DNA from: Argyresthia goedartella
Taxonomy: Eukaryota; Arthropoda; Insecta; Lepidoptera; Argyresthiidae
Assembly: GCA_949825045.1 (NCBI GenBank)
Contig: OX463829.1
Coordinates: forward strand, 1,798,001-1,862,000
DNA length: 64,000 nucleotides
Direction: 5' to 3'
Made by a program: the position numbers and the translations under genes. Below the pieces are notes generated by a model, which ran no database searches, had not been told where the DNA came from, and worked only from the letters and a program-made list of their open reading frames with translations. Every line of letters starts with the position of its first letter. The first letter of the stretch is position 1. Positions 32,111 through 42,078 of this stretch are shown here, piece by piece.

Positions 32111-32902
32111 ACGTCATAGACTTGACTCTTCGACTGCGGTTCAAGTTGACATCTAGCCACCTAATAATTGTCTAGTGATCAGTGGCGTATAATAGGATAC
32201 CCAACAACGTATCACTGGCCTCTGATGCGCCGCAATCGCATTTTACAACATTCTAAGCCCGATGTTTGGATACACATCAGGCGTTTTCCGCACGCCTATT
32301 TTCATCCCCTAATTTAATGCGTGGGGGTTGATTTACTAAAAATCCTGAAATAAGTGTTTTATTAACTTTTTATTAAACAAGGAGGCCCTTTATAAATTTT
32401 CAGACCTCTAGCATCAAAATTTACGAAAGTCTCGAACAAACTTCCATCCCCTAGATTAAGGGGTAGGGGATAAAAATTCCAAGTTTTTGTTTTGTTGATT
32501 GTGTGCTGATACTAGCTTACATACCAAATTTCAACTTTCTAAGGCTTGAGGAAGTACCCTATGAATTTTGATGACGTGACGAAATAGAGGTATTTTAGAG
32601 CTATGGTATTACAATTTTCGTTCACCTGCTGTAATCCAAATACAAGTTGTGATGGTTAAAAAATACGACGAAGTGCAAAAATACGATTAAGTGCTTCGAG
32701 AAAAGGTAGATATTGCGCTTCGCTTGCTCGTATTGGCGGGGGCACTGCCGTGCCCTCAAATAAATAAGAATGTAAGAAAGATCAAAAGTCCCTGTCCGAG
32801 ACGGTAGACCTTTTTTAAGTTCGAACTTTAAGGTGCCTCCATTTTTTAATGTCAGAATTTTAAGTGTAGCCAATAAATTGTCAGTCCAGGAGAATAACAC
32901 AG

Positions 32903-32967
32903 TCTAAATCAAGTCCACAAGAAAGCCAGGTTTTTCAAACCTGGCTTTCTTGTGGACTTGATTTAGA
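32903..32967. repeat. Perfect 31-bp palindrome with 3-nt loop
   Basis: Arms 32903-32933 and 32937-32967 are exact reverse complements around TTC. The arms contain CAAGTCCACAAGAAAGCC. It would form a very stable hairpin. No sister copy was seen in the window. Confidence 0.85.
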
Positions 32968-33690
32968 GCGTAAGATTTGAACGTAAGAGCACACTCGTTA
33001 AGTATGACATCAAGCAAAGCGCAAAAGGTTTTATTCTCATTAGCTATTTTTTGCAATTGCAATGACGTTCAATATTGACAACAGCAACAAAGAGTTTCAT
33101 TATCTGATATCTGAAACCCATTGCTTAAACTTGCTATGGAAGAAATATTTAGAGAAAATCGAGTTTAAGGGTAACAATTTGAAACTCAAGTTAGACGACT
33201 GACCAGAAACATTAAAACTCTAATAATAATAAAACTATACCACTTAAAAAAACTGTTTGGACCAAATTAAAGAGGTAAGGCCAAGAAATCAAAATCACCA
33301 AAAAACTGAAAAAGTGTTTCTAATCCCTTCAGGTCCCTTTTCGCGGCACCACACACACATATATATTGTTATTTAGTTACCAATCCTTCGTTCCCGCGTA
33401 TTTCATTAATTTGCTCTTGAATTTTGCTGTGTTTAGGTTTCCTTTTTCGAATTTTGGAAAAAATTGTTATTTCCGAGCAGAGTTTAAACTACTTTTTAGT
33501 AAAATCTAGGCTTTTTTTGTTTAAAAAAGGAGTGATCACAACTGAATGTGGTAACCTATATCGAATATCGAATTATCCTTTTGTAATATCGAGTTTTTTG
33601 ATCAGGTGATACTAAAATAAATTACATATTTGCTTAACTTTCTGGCAAGATGGATCGATTTTACGTACTTGTTTGTCTATTATACAATAT
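32968..33690. other. Intergenic DNA, nothing recognised
   Basis: AT-rich, with no coding region, tRNA or repeat that I can name. Confidence 0.4.
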
Positions 33691-33900
33691 ATATATATGT
33701 CACCGGAATATAATACGATCCGCAAGTTTATAAATTTCCTAGGAAATTTATAAACTTCCTTCTAGATTATATTAGGCTAGGTTAGGTTAGGTTAGGTTAT
33801 GTTAGGTTAGGTTAGGTTAGTATATTTATAAACTTGCGGAAAAAATATTAGGAAATTTATAAACTTGCGGATCGTATTATTTTCCGGGGACATATATATT
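33691..33900. mobile_element. Foldback element enclosing TTAGG repeats
   Basis: The left arm (33691-33741, ATATATATGTCACCGGAATA start) matches the reverse complement of the right arm (about 33850-33900) over ~50 bp with few differences. CCGCAAGTTTATAAATTT-type strings occur in both orientations inside. Between the arms lies a run of TTAGG units (33772-33820, about nine or ten with two variants). TTAGG is the arthropod telomere repeat. No ORF. Confidence 0.75.
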
Positions 33901-35055
33901 AAATATGTAATAGGCAGTAGACGTGTTCATTAGACCAAGAAATCAAGTTTGTTTTTATTGGATCAATGATTTCCTTCATCGATTGAGATTTTCTAGATCG
34001 AAAACCAATATGGTACATGAATATTCATAGTACCCATCGAATTGTGCCTTTGCCATTGTGTTTGGAGAAGTAATTTATTTTATAAGCAGGTGAACATTCC
34101 TATCGTGTAACCCAATCAACATGTCACTACTCGATCAAAGTTTCCTCTTGCGACACCCCCGTCCCCTCCCCTCCTGTACGAGCTAGTATAGCGCGACAAC
34201 TTAACTCAGGTACCTCACTACCACACACTTCATTCAACTAAGTATGGCGAGAGGTTAGAGTAAAGTTGTCGGGCTCCACCAATAGTTTATTCAACGCCGC
34301 CGCCGGTACTTAGTTTCCGGTCGCAGGACATTTCCCAATACTCTTCGCAAAGTAAACAGCATTTGGGTCAAACTTCCGGCAAACAAGTTTTGATCCTTGC
34401 GGTGCAATTACAGAGTTCAATCTTGGTTTTCAAATTGTAATATTTCTTTGGGGACTGGAAAAACGGGTATTTTTCCGAGAAGTGCCGAGGCGCCGAAGAC
34501 ATTCTTGATCAATTTTCTTGGCAAGGAGTTAAATGCTTTATTCATTAGGTTCCAACTAAACCAATGTGTGAAATGGCGCAACTTACTAAGTATTTCGGTT
34601 GTAGAAGATCGTTGACCATAGGGCCAATTCTGAGGTTCATCTTAGAGCTTTAACAGAAACCGAAACCGTGAAAGTGACTAACCTATCTCAAGATCTGGGG
34701 GCACGGCACGGCACGGCACGGTGGCAGTGCCCCGCCAAGTCAAGCAATGAAGCACAGCCTACCATCCTTAGCATTTCGGGGTATTCTCGACACCCTTTTA
34801 ACTATGTTTTAGATAATTTATCTTATTCAGGATCAGGATGTATGAAAATCACGAATGCTTGCGATTACCTGGTGCGTCATGTAACATTGAATGAGGCTAT
34901 ATGTTACTTAATATTGACCTATTCATTATTCTGTGACTGTAACCCTGAATATGCCATCTTCTCCTGACCCTGAACTTACACGTAGAGCCTGAAATAACTC
35001 TTTTACCAAGACTTCTAATAAAGTAGGTACGGAATAGTCAAAAACACTTTATTAT
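33901..35055. other. Intergenic DNA upstream of the gly-rich gene terminus
   Basis: No gene is supported. A GC-rich stretch lies at about 34290-34320 (CGCCGCCGCCGG). Small ORFs at 34397-34967 lack any recognisable domain. Confidence 0.4.
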
Positions 35056-35061
35056 CACAAA

Positions 35062-35067
35062 TTTATT
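35062..35067 (-). terminator. Candidate polyadenylation signal of the gly-rich gene
   Basis: AATAAA on the minus strand, about 120 bp past the stop codon at 35186. A stretch of AATAAAG further along at about 35035-35055 could be an alternative. Confidence 0.5.
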
Positions 35068-35185
35068 CCATCAATTACATAAGTACAAAAATTTACATTA
35101 TAACAGCAAGCGAGCACGAGGGAGGGAGTCAAAACAATTTGGCACACAAGACACACGACGACACCTAAATAAATAACAGTTTTCC

Positions 35186-36472
35186 TTAATGAATGATGCC
35201 GTGGCCTAAGCCGATACCGCCGTAGTGACCAATCCCACCCAGGCCGCCTAACCAGGGGTTACCGAGACCGCCATACAACCCGTGACCCAAAACTGGAGAG
35301 CCTAGTACAGGTGGTGCCACCAGGGCGCTGTGGCTGAGCAGAGGTGGGGCGACAACCCCTCCTCCGTAGAGTCCGCCATGGCCGACGGCTCCTCCGTACA
35401 GTCCGCCGTGGCCGACGAGCCCCGGGCCGTACAGTCCGCCGTGGCCGACGAGCCCCGGGCCGTACAGTCCCCGGTTGTAGAGCCCCAGGGACGGGTAGCC
35501 ACCGCCGCCGTAGCCCAGCCCGAGGACGCCGCGCTTCTCCGGCTGCTTGTCTTCGGCGGCGAATGCCACTGCGGCTAGCACGAGTAGGCAGAGCTGGAAG
35601 CAGATGATTTTGGTCAAAATATTTGTTAGTAATATATAGCGGACGGGACAAGTCACGCCCCTTTCGGCACAGGATATTATCAGGATAGGATATTATCTAT
35701 GCCATGCCTCTGTCACCCCATCCGGGAATAGGTGCGACTTTATGTCTTGCCCTCTGATCGTCGAACCACCAAGAATCAGTTGGCTCGAACCACGGGTGTC
35801 GAACCAACCGGTCAAAGGGTCCAAAGCAATGGCATACATATCGGAAAGAGATGCCGAAAGGACGCTTTCTCTGGGTTGAGTTCCAGCTAAGCTTAGGCTT
35901 ACATCGTTTCCTGCAGGGATCTTCTGTTTATAAGTTTGGTGTGTGATTCTAGATGCCAGATGTAATACACTGCATTGTAATACACTGATTCATGAAAAAT
36001 ATTGAACAGCATGAATGATTTCGTATAAAATGTCAAGTCTAATTTTGAAGCAATTCAATGAGAGAACACTGAAAACGAGATGTCGTTATAATTTTGGCAT
36101 ATATATGATTTTATGGTACAGCTCTCCTATTTTCAAATGGACTGATCTTAAAAGATATTCGCTCTTCCCTTATTCGTTCCAGAAATTTAATTTTACATAT
36201 TTTTTATGATAAACTACCACCTCCTAATCGCGAGTAAGATTTTATAAAAATCTTGTTACGAGTACATAAGTGATTGGGATATCTAAGGTAATAAAAGAAG
36301 CCAACTAAAATTTTATAATATCTCCGGTTTTATAAAACCTACCTCAAGAGGCTTATTTTAACTTTACATTGATGCAAAACTCTTGCTTAAAATATGTTTG
36401 TTTTAATCATTATCTGCGAATTTACATTTCAAAATATATAAATTAAAATAATATACTCACTGTGGTTTTCAT
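35186..36472 (-). CDS. Glycine-rich secreted protein (cuticular-type), two exons
   Basis: Exon 1 (36461-36472) encodes only M-K-T-T and is followed by a GTGAGT donor. Exon 2 (35186-35593) begins after CTGCTTCCAG and reads LCLLVLAAVAFA, so the spliced protein (139 residues) starts with a classic signal peptide. The mature part has a KR pair, then GLGYGGGGYPSL and repeats of GLYGPGLVGHG (twice), GLYGGAVGHG and GLYGGGV, ending GLGHGIIH. Gly-Tyr-Leu-rich repeats resemble insect cuticle or chorion-like structural proteins, secreted by epidermis; the exact family is not recognised. A longer frame through the intron end (MTCPVRY...) is open but lacks the signal peptide. A TATA box lies upstream at 36534-36539. 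Confidence 0.8.
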
Positions 36473-36499
36473 ATTGGCTTGTGTTTTCGAGGGTTGGCC

Positions 36500-36540
36500 A
36501 GTGAACACTGCTCCCTTTAGGGCTCTGTAAGCCTTTATAC
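36500..36540 (-). promoter_or_regulatory. Core promoter of the gly-rich gene
   Basis: TATAAA (minus strand, 36534-36539) lies 62 bp upstream of the ATG. About 25-30 bp downstream is GGAGCAGTGTTCAC, with a GCAGT initiator-like motif near 36506-36512. This spacing fits an insect TATA/Inr promoter. Confidence 0.6.
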
Positions 36541-36954
36541 TAGCGCCCTGCCGCTACCGGCTACCTCGTACCACCTCACTACCAACCAACCCTACCTGTT
36601 CACTCCATCTGGGACATCTAGGCTCTTAGGTCGACGGAATAAAGGTGATTGGTCGTGGATAGTGTTGTGGTAGGATATTGTATGTAGGTTAGTTAGAGTT
36701 AGATTGCTGGTTTGCAACAAATGTGTGATCAAATACTGTGAGATACTGAATGTCGTGTGTTATGTGTCTGTTAATATTTTGGTTCGTGTTTGTATAACTT
36801 GGTGTAGACAGTCTACGTTTGAAAGGCACTGAAATGAAAATATATTACTTTTATAGGACTTTAATCTTCTTGGTGAACATTTCTCCGTAGCTCCTAAAAC
36901 ATCATTCAATTCATTTTACCCTCATTTTGCTCCACCCTATATGGTTCAAGAGTT

Positions 36955-37040
36955 ACAGTCCGCTGACGGACAGACAGACTGATGGACAGTTGGACGGACG
37001 GACAGCGGCGCTTTAGTAATATAGGTTCCTGTTTGGCACC
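36955..37040 (-). repeat. Family A repeat, short fragment
   Basis: GACGGACAGACAGACTG/GGACGGACGGACAGCGG run followed by TTTAGTAATATAGG and GTTTGGCACC. A second GGACAGTTGGACGGAC stretch at 37059-37077 suggests a local duplication. Confidence 0.5.
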
Positions 37041-37559
37041 ATAAAACGAGATGAAATGAGATGGACAGTTGGACGGACCCCTAAAATTGACTCACAGAAT
37101 ACTTATCTTATGCTTATACTCCCATATCAGATATGTGTACATGTATTTTCTAGGGTACATTTTATAGTGACAATAATTAGCATGGGGTTGTATGCATACC
37201 CTTAAGTCACTATTGTATAATGCTGTAAACACGTTAAAGTTCAAGCCCGTTCAAGGCCCGTTCACAATAGCCAATGGATCACTATCATCGAGCACTGGTG
37301 TGACGCCTCCTCACGATTACCATATCCTAGGCTAGGTTCTAGACCCTCACTGGAGTCTGAGTCTAGACAATGGAAGCTCAGTCTGGCCTTGGGTATAAAA
37401 GGGTGATTCTATCTATGTATCAATATCGTCGGTAAGGGTTTTATAGTAATGTAAGTATTAATAGGTCCAGTAAATCAATAGAAGTGGACATCAAATGACA
37501 CAGATAAGAAAGTCATCGCATTACTCGTCCTTCTTCCCCCGCCGTGTGTTTTTTTATAT

Positions 37560-37669
37560 TTAAATTTTTGACATTTTTATTTTGTAATGATTTATTTGAA
37601 TTTGAATTTTATTTTATTGTTGACATAATGTGTAATTTATTCTATGGGCTTTTATGCCTGCAATAAACG

Positions 37670-37700
<31 letters not shown>
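37560..37700 (+). repeat. LINE 3' end with (ATT)n tail
   Basis: Ends CTATGGGCTTTTATGCCTGC, AATAAACGA and then a run of about ten ATT units (37671-37700). The GGGCTTTATGCCTG-AATAAA-(ATT)n ending is common on lepidopteran LINEs. No ORF. Confidence 0.6.
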
Positions 37701-37701
<1 letters not shown>

Positions 37702-37794
37702 CGCCATATCATAAATAATCGCAGCGCTCTTTTGGATATCGAAAACCTAAAATGCTTTATTTAAATAAATAAAACTGTTTTAATAGTAGTTTAT

Positions 37795-38215
37795 GTGACT
37801 GATACATAATGGAGGGCATTAAAACTCGAGAGTGAGTTTCATAGTAATATCACTCGAGAGTTTCAATGCCTAATTATGTACAGTTACATACACTAGTATA
37901 ACTACAAAAATATCATAAGCTCTCTTTGATGTGTTCAGGAACCGCATGTTCGACCGGCATTGTGGCATTGATCATTGCTTTGCACTTGTTAAGTTTGTTC
38001 AGTAGTACCAACTTCACAGACAAACTAGGGGCGGCACGCAGGCGGGCGTCGGCGTTAGAAATTTGAATGTCCTAATCATAATTGTCGAAATGTTGATACA
38101 ATATGGTCATAATGTATCAATATTCACACAAGAAATTAGTTATTACCAAGTAGTAACGTGCTGGTCGTAACGTGCGATTTTTGGACGCATTAAAGAGGAT
38201 TTATGATACGTGTGT
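37795..38215 (-). repeat. Family C repeat, copy 2
   Basis: Inverted copy of 27037-27528, beginning ATAATGGAGGGCATTAAAACTC and carrying AAACTAGGGGCGGCACGC. It has a single copy of the segment duplicated in copy 1. Confidence 0.65.
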
Positions 38216-38284
38216 AGATAAAATTATCAAGATGTAAGTACAATCTAAACGAAACCTCCGTACCTTAACCTCCAACCTAAAATA

Positions 38285-38870
38285 TGTATTTGTTACCGGC
38301 AATCTGTATAATGCAGGTATTCTATACAATCCCTAGCCAATGTACATAATACCTGGGGCGTTCAGGCAATGGATGAAATATTATTAATGTCCATTACATA
38401 CTTTGCCTAGGTAATGTATACAATTCCTAGGGATTGTATAGAGTACCTACTTGACCACCGGCAATGTGTAAAGCATGCTAATATTATAGAATAGGGCAAA
38501 ACACTGCGGTAGCTTAGGTGAGGGGAAAAAGGGGTGAGCGAAGCGAATAAAATATTTTATTATGTTTATTAGTTAAGTTTATGTATTCTGTATAAAATTC
38601 TTACATGTTTACATCCTTACACGAAGGTTAAAGGGGGCTTCGCTTCTCTAACCCCCTTTACCCTTCCCCTAAGCAGCCGCAGATGTTTACGCTTAAACAC
38701 ATACATTACCGGCTGCGCGTTCGGTATTGTATAGAATACAAAGGCAAAGAATGATATAAATAATATTTCAAACATTATCTACACGTTTAAGGCATTCAAT
38801 ACATTGCCTGGGTATTGTATAGAATACCGGATTATATAGATTACCGGATTATACATATTCACTGAAACTA
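38285..38870. repeat. Inverted-repeat element built of GTATTCTATACAAT motifs
   Basis: The left part (38290-38330) reads TACCGGCAATCTGTATAATG then GTATTCTATACAAT. The right part (38805-38860) carries the reverse (ATTGTATAGAATACCGG). Family B-like sequence (38495-38690) lies inside. Boundaries are uncertain. Confidence 0.45.
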
Positions 38871-39094
38871 CATTCAAGGTACCTCGTTAAACTGAAGCAG
38901 TAGTACATGTACGTACAGCCTGTAGATTTATAAGGGGAGTCTAGTTAGCTAATCTAACAAAGCTTTAATTTAAGTTAAGTTATGCTAGTAAGGAAAGGCT
39001 GGTATTTAATCGCAAAACAAAAATACTGATTTGCGCAGCAAAAAAGAATCAGCAAAAACACTTTTTATGTTTTAAATATTTAATGAGTAAGTAT

Positions 39095-39210
39095 TTAAGT
39101 TTATGTTTAACGTATTTTTTGTTGCTTTTACATGTTGAACCTAACACGAAGGATAAAGGGGGCTTCGCTTCGCTCACCCGCTTTACCCTTTACCTAAGCT
39201 ACCGCAGCAA
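39095..39210 (-). repeat. Family B repeat, fragment
   Basis: AACCTAACACGAAGGATAAA and GGGGCTTCGCTTCGCTCACC on the plus strand, the reverse of the same blocks in 1876-2225. Confidence 0.6.
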
Positions 39211-40017
39211 ATATTATAAAGGATATTTGATGTGCAAATCAGTATTTTTGATGTGCAGTTTAATATTTCCCGTAAGGCAAGAAGTGTATATTAAAATCAA
39301 ACCTTTGTTGTAATCCAGCAACTAAAATATTCAAGTTTTCTCCGACCGGGGTCCAATGAGGCTTTGGTATTGCGGGTGTTTTAACTCAGCCGTGAATTAG
39401 ATCCCTATATCTTGCAGTTTCTCTCGTGTATGTTGCAAAGAATCTTTGGGAAAATTGATCTTCGAGTTAGCTCAGGTGATGAGCTAACAACTTTTCGGTG
39501 ACGGTCCCTAGATCTGACTTCCTGATTGTGTTTATGATGGCTGATCGTAGCTGTGGAGTCACTATCTGTTCTTTTTTGTACACTTTACTTACATATCACA
39601 GATCGCGCCAAATTTATAAATTTATCTATCAGCGAGCTGTTACCTCTCTTTCTCGCATAGGGTAAGGTGGGGTGAGAGACACCAATACAGCCGTAAATGC
39701 ACTTGAGTGAATTAGACCCTCGGCTTGCCTTTATAAAATTTAATGTAGTTCTGAATGCATGTAGCCCACACCTCGGCCATTAGTATACTTGCTGTAGTTC
39801 ATACGGTATACATAATCACAAGCTGCCATACATTATTACAATAATTTGCTTGCGACCTTTGCCTGTTAAAAATAATGGTCGCGATAAGGAAAAGTTGTTG
39901 TGTCTATAGTATCGAAAGTAAGCAAACTTATTTTACTATTATCTTATCGTAGGCCTTGTACGTATAATGAAACGAGAAAATTATTACACGACTTAAGATA
40001 AATATAAACATTTACAT

Positions 40018-40206
40018 ACAGGCACATACATTGCTTCTGGCCCCACCCTAAGATACCCTGTGTCGTGGGAACCAAAAACAGCGACATCAAACACATCCAA
40101 GACCTGGGCTTTTCTATCCTTATCCCCGGCCGGTTATCGAACCCGGGACCTCTCGCATGGTAGGCAGAGGCATAACCTCAGCGCTACAGAGGTGGTGGCG
40201 GGGGAC
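40018..40206 (-). repeat. SINE B, tRNA-headed copy
   Basis: The minus-strand head has GGTTATGCCTCTGCCTACC and a box B GGTCCCGGGTTCGATAACC motif. The body ends CAATGTATGTGCCTG. Other copies: 53088-53535 (split) and 63765-63917. Confidence 0.65.
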
Positions 40207-40237
40207 TATGAGTACATAGTCAAATTGGAATATGGAG

Positions 40238-41029
40238 TCGAGCAATTTATAATTTAAAACGCACAGACTCCTTAAGAGAGCTTTTTAAAGAAATTGACAT
40301 ACTAACTGTAGCTAGTCAATTTATTTTCGAAAATATAATGTATGAACGCAAGAACCTTACAAAATTTCCCAAACTTAGCGATAGCTGTAATGTTAACCTA
40401 AGAAATAATCTCAGACTACTTGCGCCCCGGTTTAGACTCGTGAAGGTTAGCAATTCTTTCAAGGGTCAATAATAATAATAATAATAATACCTTGGACACT
40501 ATTTACACACATTGATCTAGCCCCAAACTAGGATTCCCTGTATCTTGGGTACTAGACAACGATACACATACTTGTACAGATAAATATTATACTTAGATAG
40601 ATAAACAACCATGACTAGGCTACAAACATCCGTTCTCATTAAACAAATAATGCATTCTCTACTACAACAAGATACCTCTGGAGATCTTGAAAATGCCATT
40701 TGAGCAATTTAAAAACCATGTTAAAGCGACTTTGACGAAAAAGGGATTTTACAATGTTCAAGATTACTTAAATGATGGGACTGTATGGGGTTAATCTGGC
40801 TCAACACAGACCTTGCTGTTATTAATTTTGTAATTATTTATTCCTGGTTATTAATTATGATAATGACATAAGTATATATATTTTTTATTAGTTAAGCATA
40901 AGCAATTTTTAAAAGAGGTCTAAAAATCAATCTGTGGGAGTTTCTACGCCCTGCTTCTCCCACAGTGGTCCTATGTAGAGAAGTGGTAAAAATGACGATT
41001 GCTTAGTATTTGTATAAATCTACAGTAAT
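40238..41029 (+). mobile_element. 5'-truncated CR1-like LINE, split by a SINE
   Basis: Matches 9967-10579 of the full CR1-like element: end of ORF2, the stop and the 3'UTR (CTGTGGGAGTTTC...CTCCCACAG). It is interrupted at 40469-40650 by a SINE A fragment. Many substitutions show it is older than the copy at 4876-10604. The tail repeat is lost. Confidence 0.8.
40469..40650 (-). repeat. SINE A, 5'-truncated, inside the CR1 fragment
   Basis: On the minus strand it has the SINE A body from TTTGTTT to GTGTCCAAGG and a TTATTATT tail. The tRNA-like head is absent. Confidence 0.75.
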
Positions 41030-41231
41030 GTTTTTGGCTCAATCTTACTCGAATTTCAGTGAAGGCCTGTGCACCTTCGTCAGGGATTAAAATGGTGCGT
41101 TTATTTATTACGTATAGGTACAAATTGATGTACTTTTATTGGCTGCTTATGTGTGTTCCTACCGACATAAAGATGCCTTGAAATTTTAGTAATCTTTTTC
41201 GAGACAAAAATATATGAATTCAGACGCGCAA

Positions 41232-41505
41232 ATAACCGACATAGCGTCACGCCTTTTCCCATACGGGGTGGTGTCCACTTTGAGCCAGTTATTCAATGCT
41301 CCATTTCGCGTGACAGGAGGCTAGCCCATCGCCGCAGCTGTGGAGTAATGATGGTTTCCTCACGAAGTTTTTCATCACAGTTAGAACGTCAGTATAATGT
41401 ACTTAAGATAAATTGATTATCTCACTGGTACATGGTCAGGAATCGAACCTGCATCTCCTGTAAGAAGCAAGTGTGAAACCCATTAGACCACGTTGCAGTA
41501 GGTAT
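41232..41505 (-). repeat. SINE C, tRNA-headed copy
   Basis: Minus strand: GTGGTCTAATGGGTTTCACAC, a box-B-like GCAGGTTCGATTCCTGACC motif, then the body to the CCCCGTATGGGAAAAGGCG end. Very similar to 55668-55955. Confidence 0.7.
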
Positions 41506-41853
41506 AGTAACCATTACCTGGTAATGGTAACTATTTATTATAGATTTGTGTAATATATTGTTATATCTTTGATAATAAGTAGGTGCGGGTGGCGTTCACA
41601 CGTGTGCCCTGAATCCGGTCAAAACTAAACACGATAGTATATCGTAATAAACAGATTGAGAGATAGCAAACTACTTTTCATACCGTATGGCGGGTAAATT
41701 ATCTAGACATAAGTAATTTATGATTATATTCTAGACTAGCTGACGACCTACGCTTGCTAAGTGTAGACATATACATGTATACAACTGTGTACTTATTTGT
41801 TATTTAGGTTTTGCAATAAAAACAGAATAGAAATTTAAGTTCTAATTAGTTGC

Positions 41854-41859
41854 TTTATT
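41854..41859 (-). terminator. Candidate polyadenylation signal of the His/Gln-rich gene
   Basis: AATAAA on the minus strand about 220 bp past the stop codon at 42079. Confidence 0.4.
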
Positions 41860-42078
41860 TGTTACATAAAAATAAATAAAATCTTAAATATACTTTATAG
41901 ATAGGCGTATTTACACGATTAAAAACTATCAATCAAAAATCATCATCACATACATCATCACCTGTGACATCAAAATGATGATGACATGATCATCACGGTG
42001 ATGACATTAATAAATGCTGTAACATCTGTCACTACACACGTTACATTTTACAAGCTATTAGTCAATAGGCTTGAGAAG

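Noticed and set aside
33772..33820. True chromosome end
   Set aside because: Only about ten TTAGG units inside a foldback, with genes on both sides in the window.
34397..34967. Two small plus-strand ORFs
   Set aside because: No domain, no signal peptide and no splice sites that connect them.
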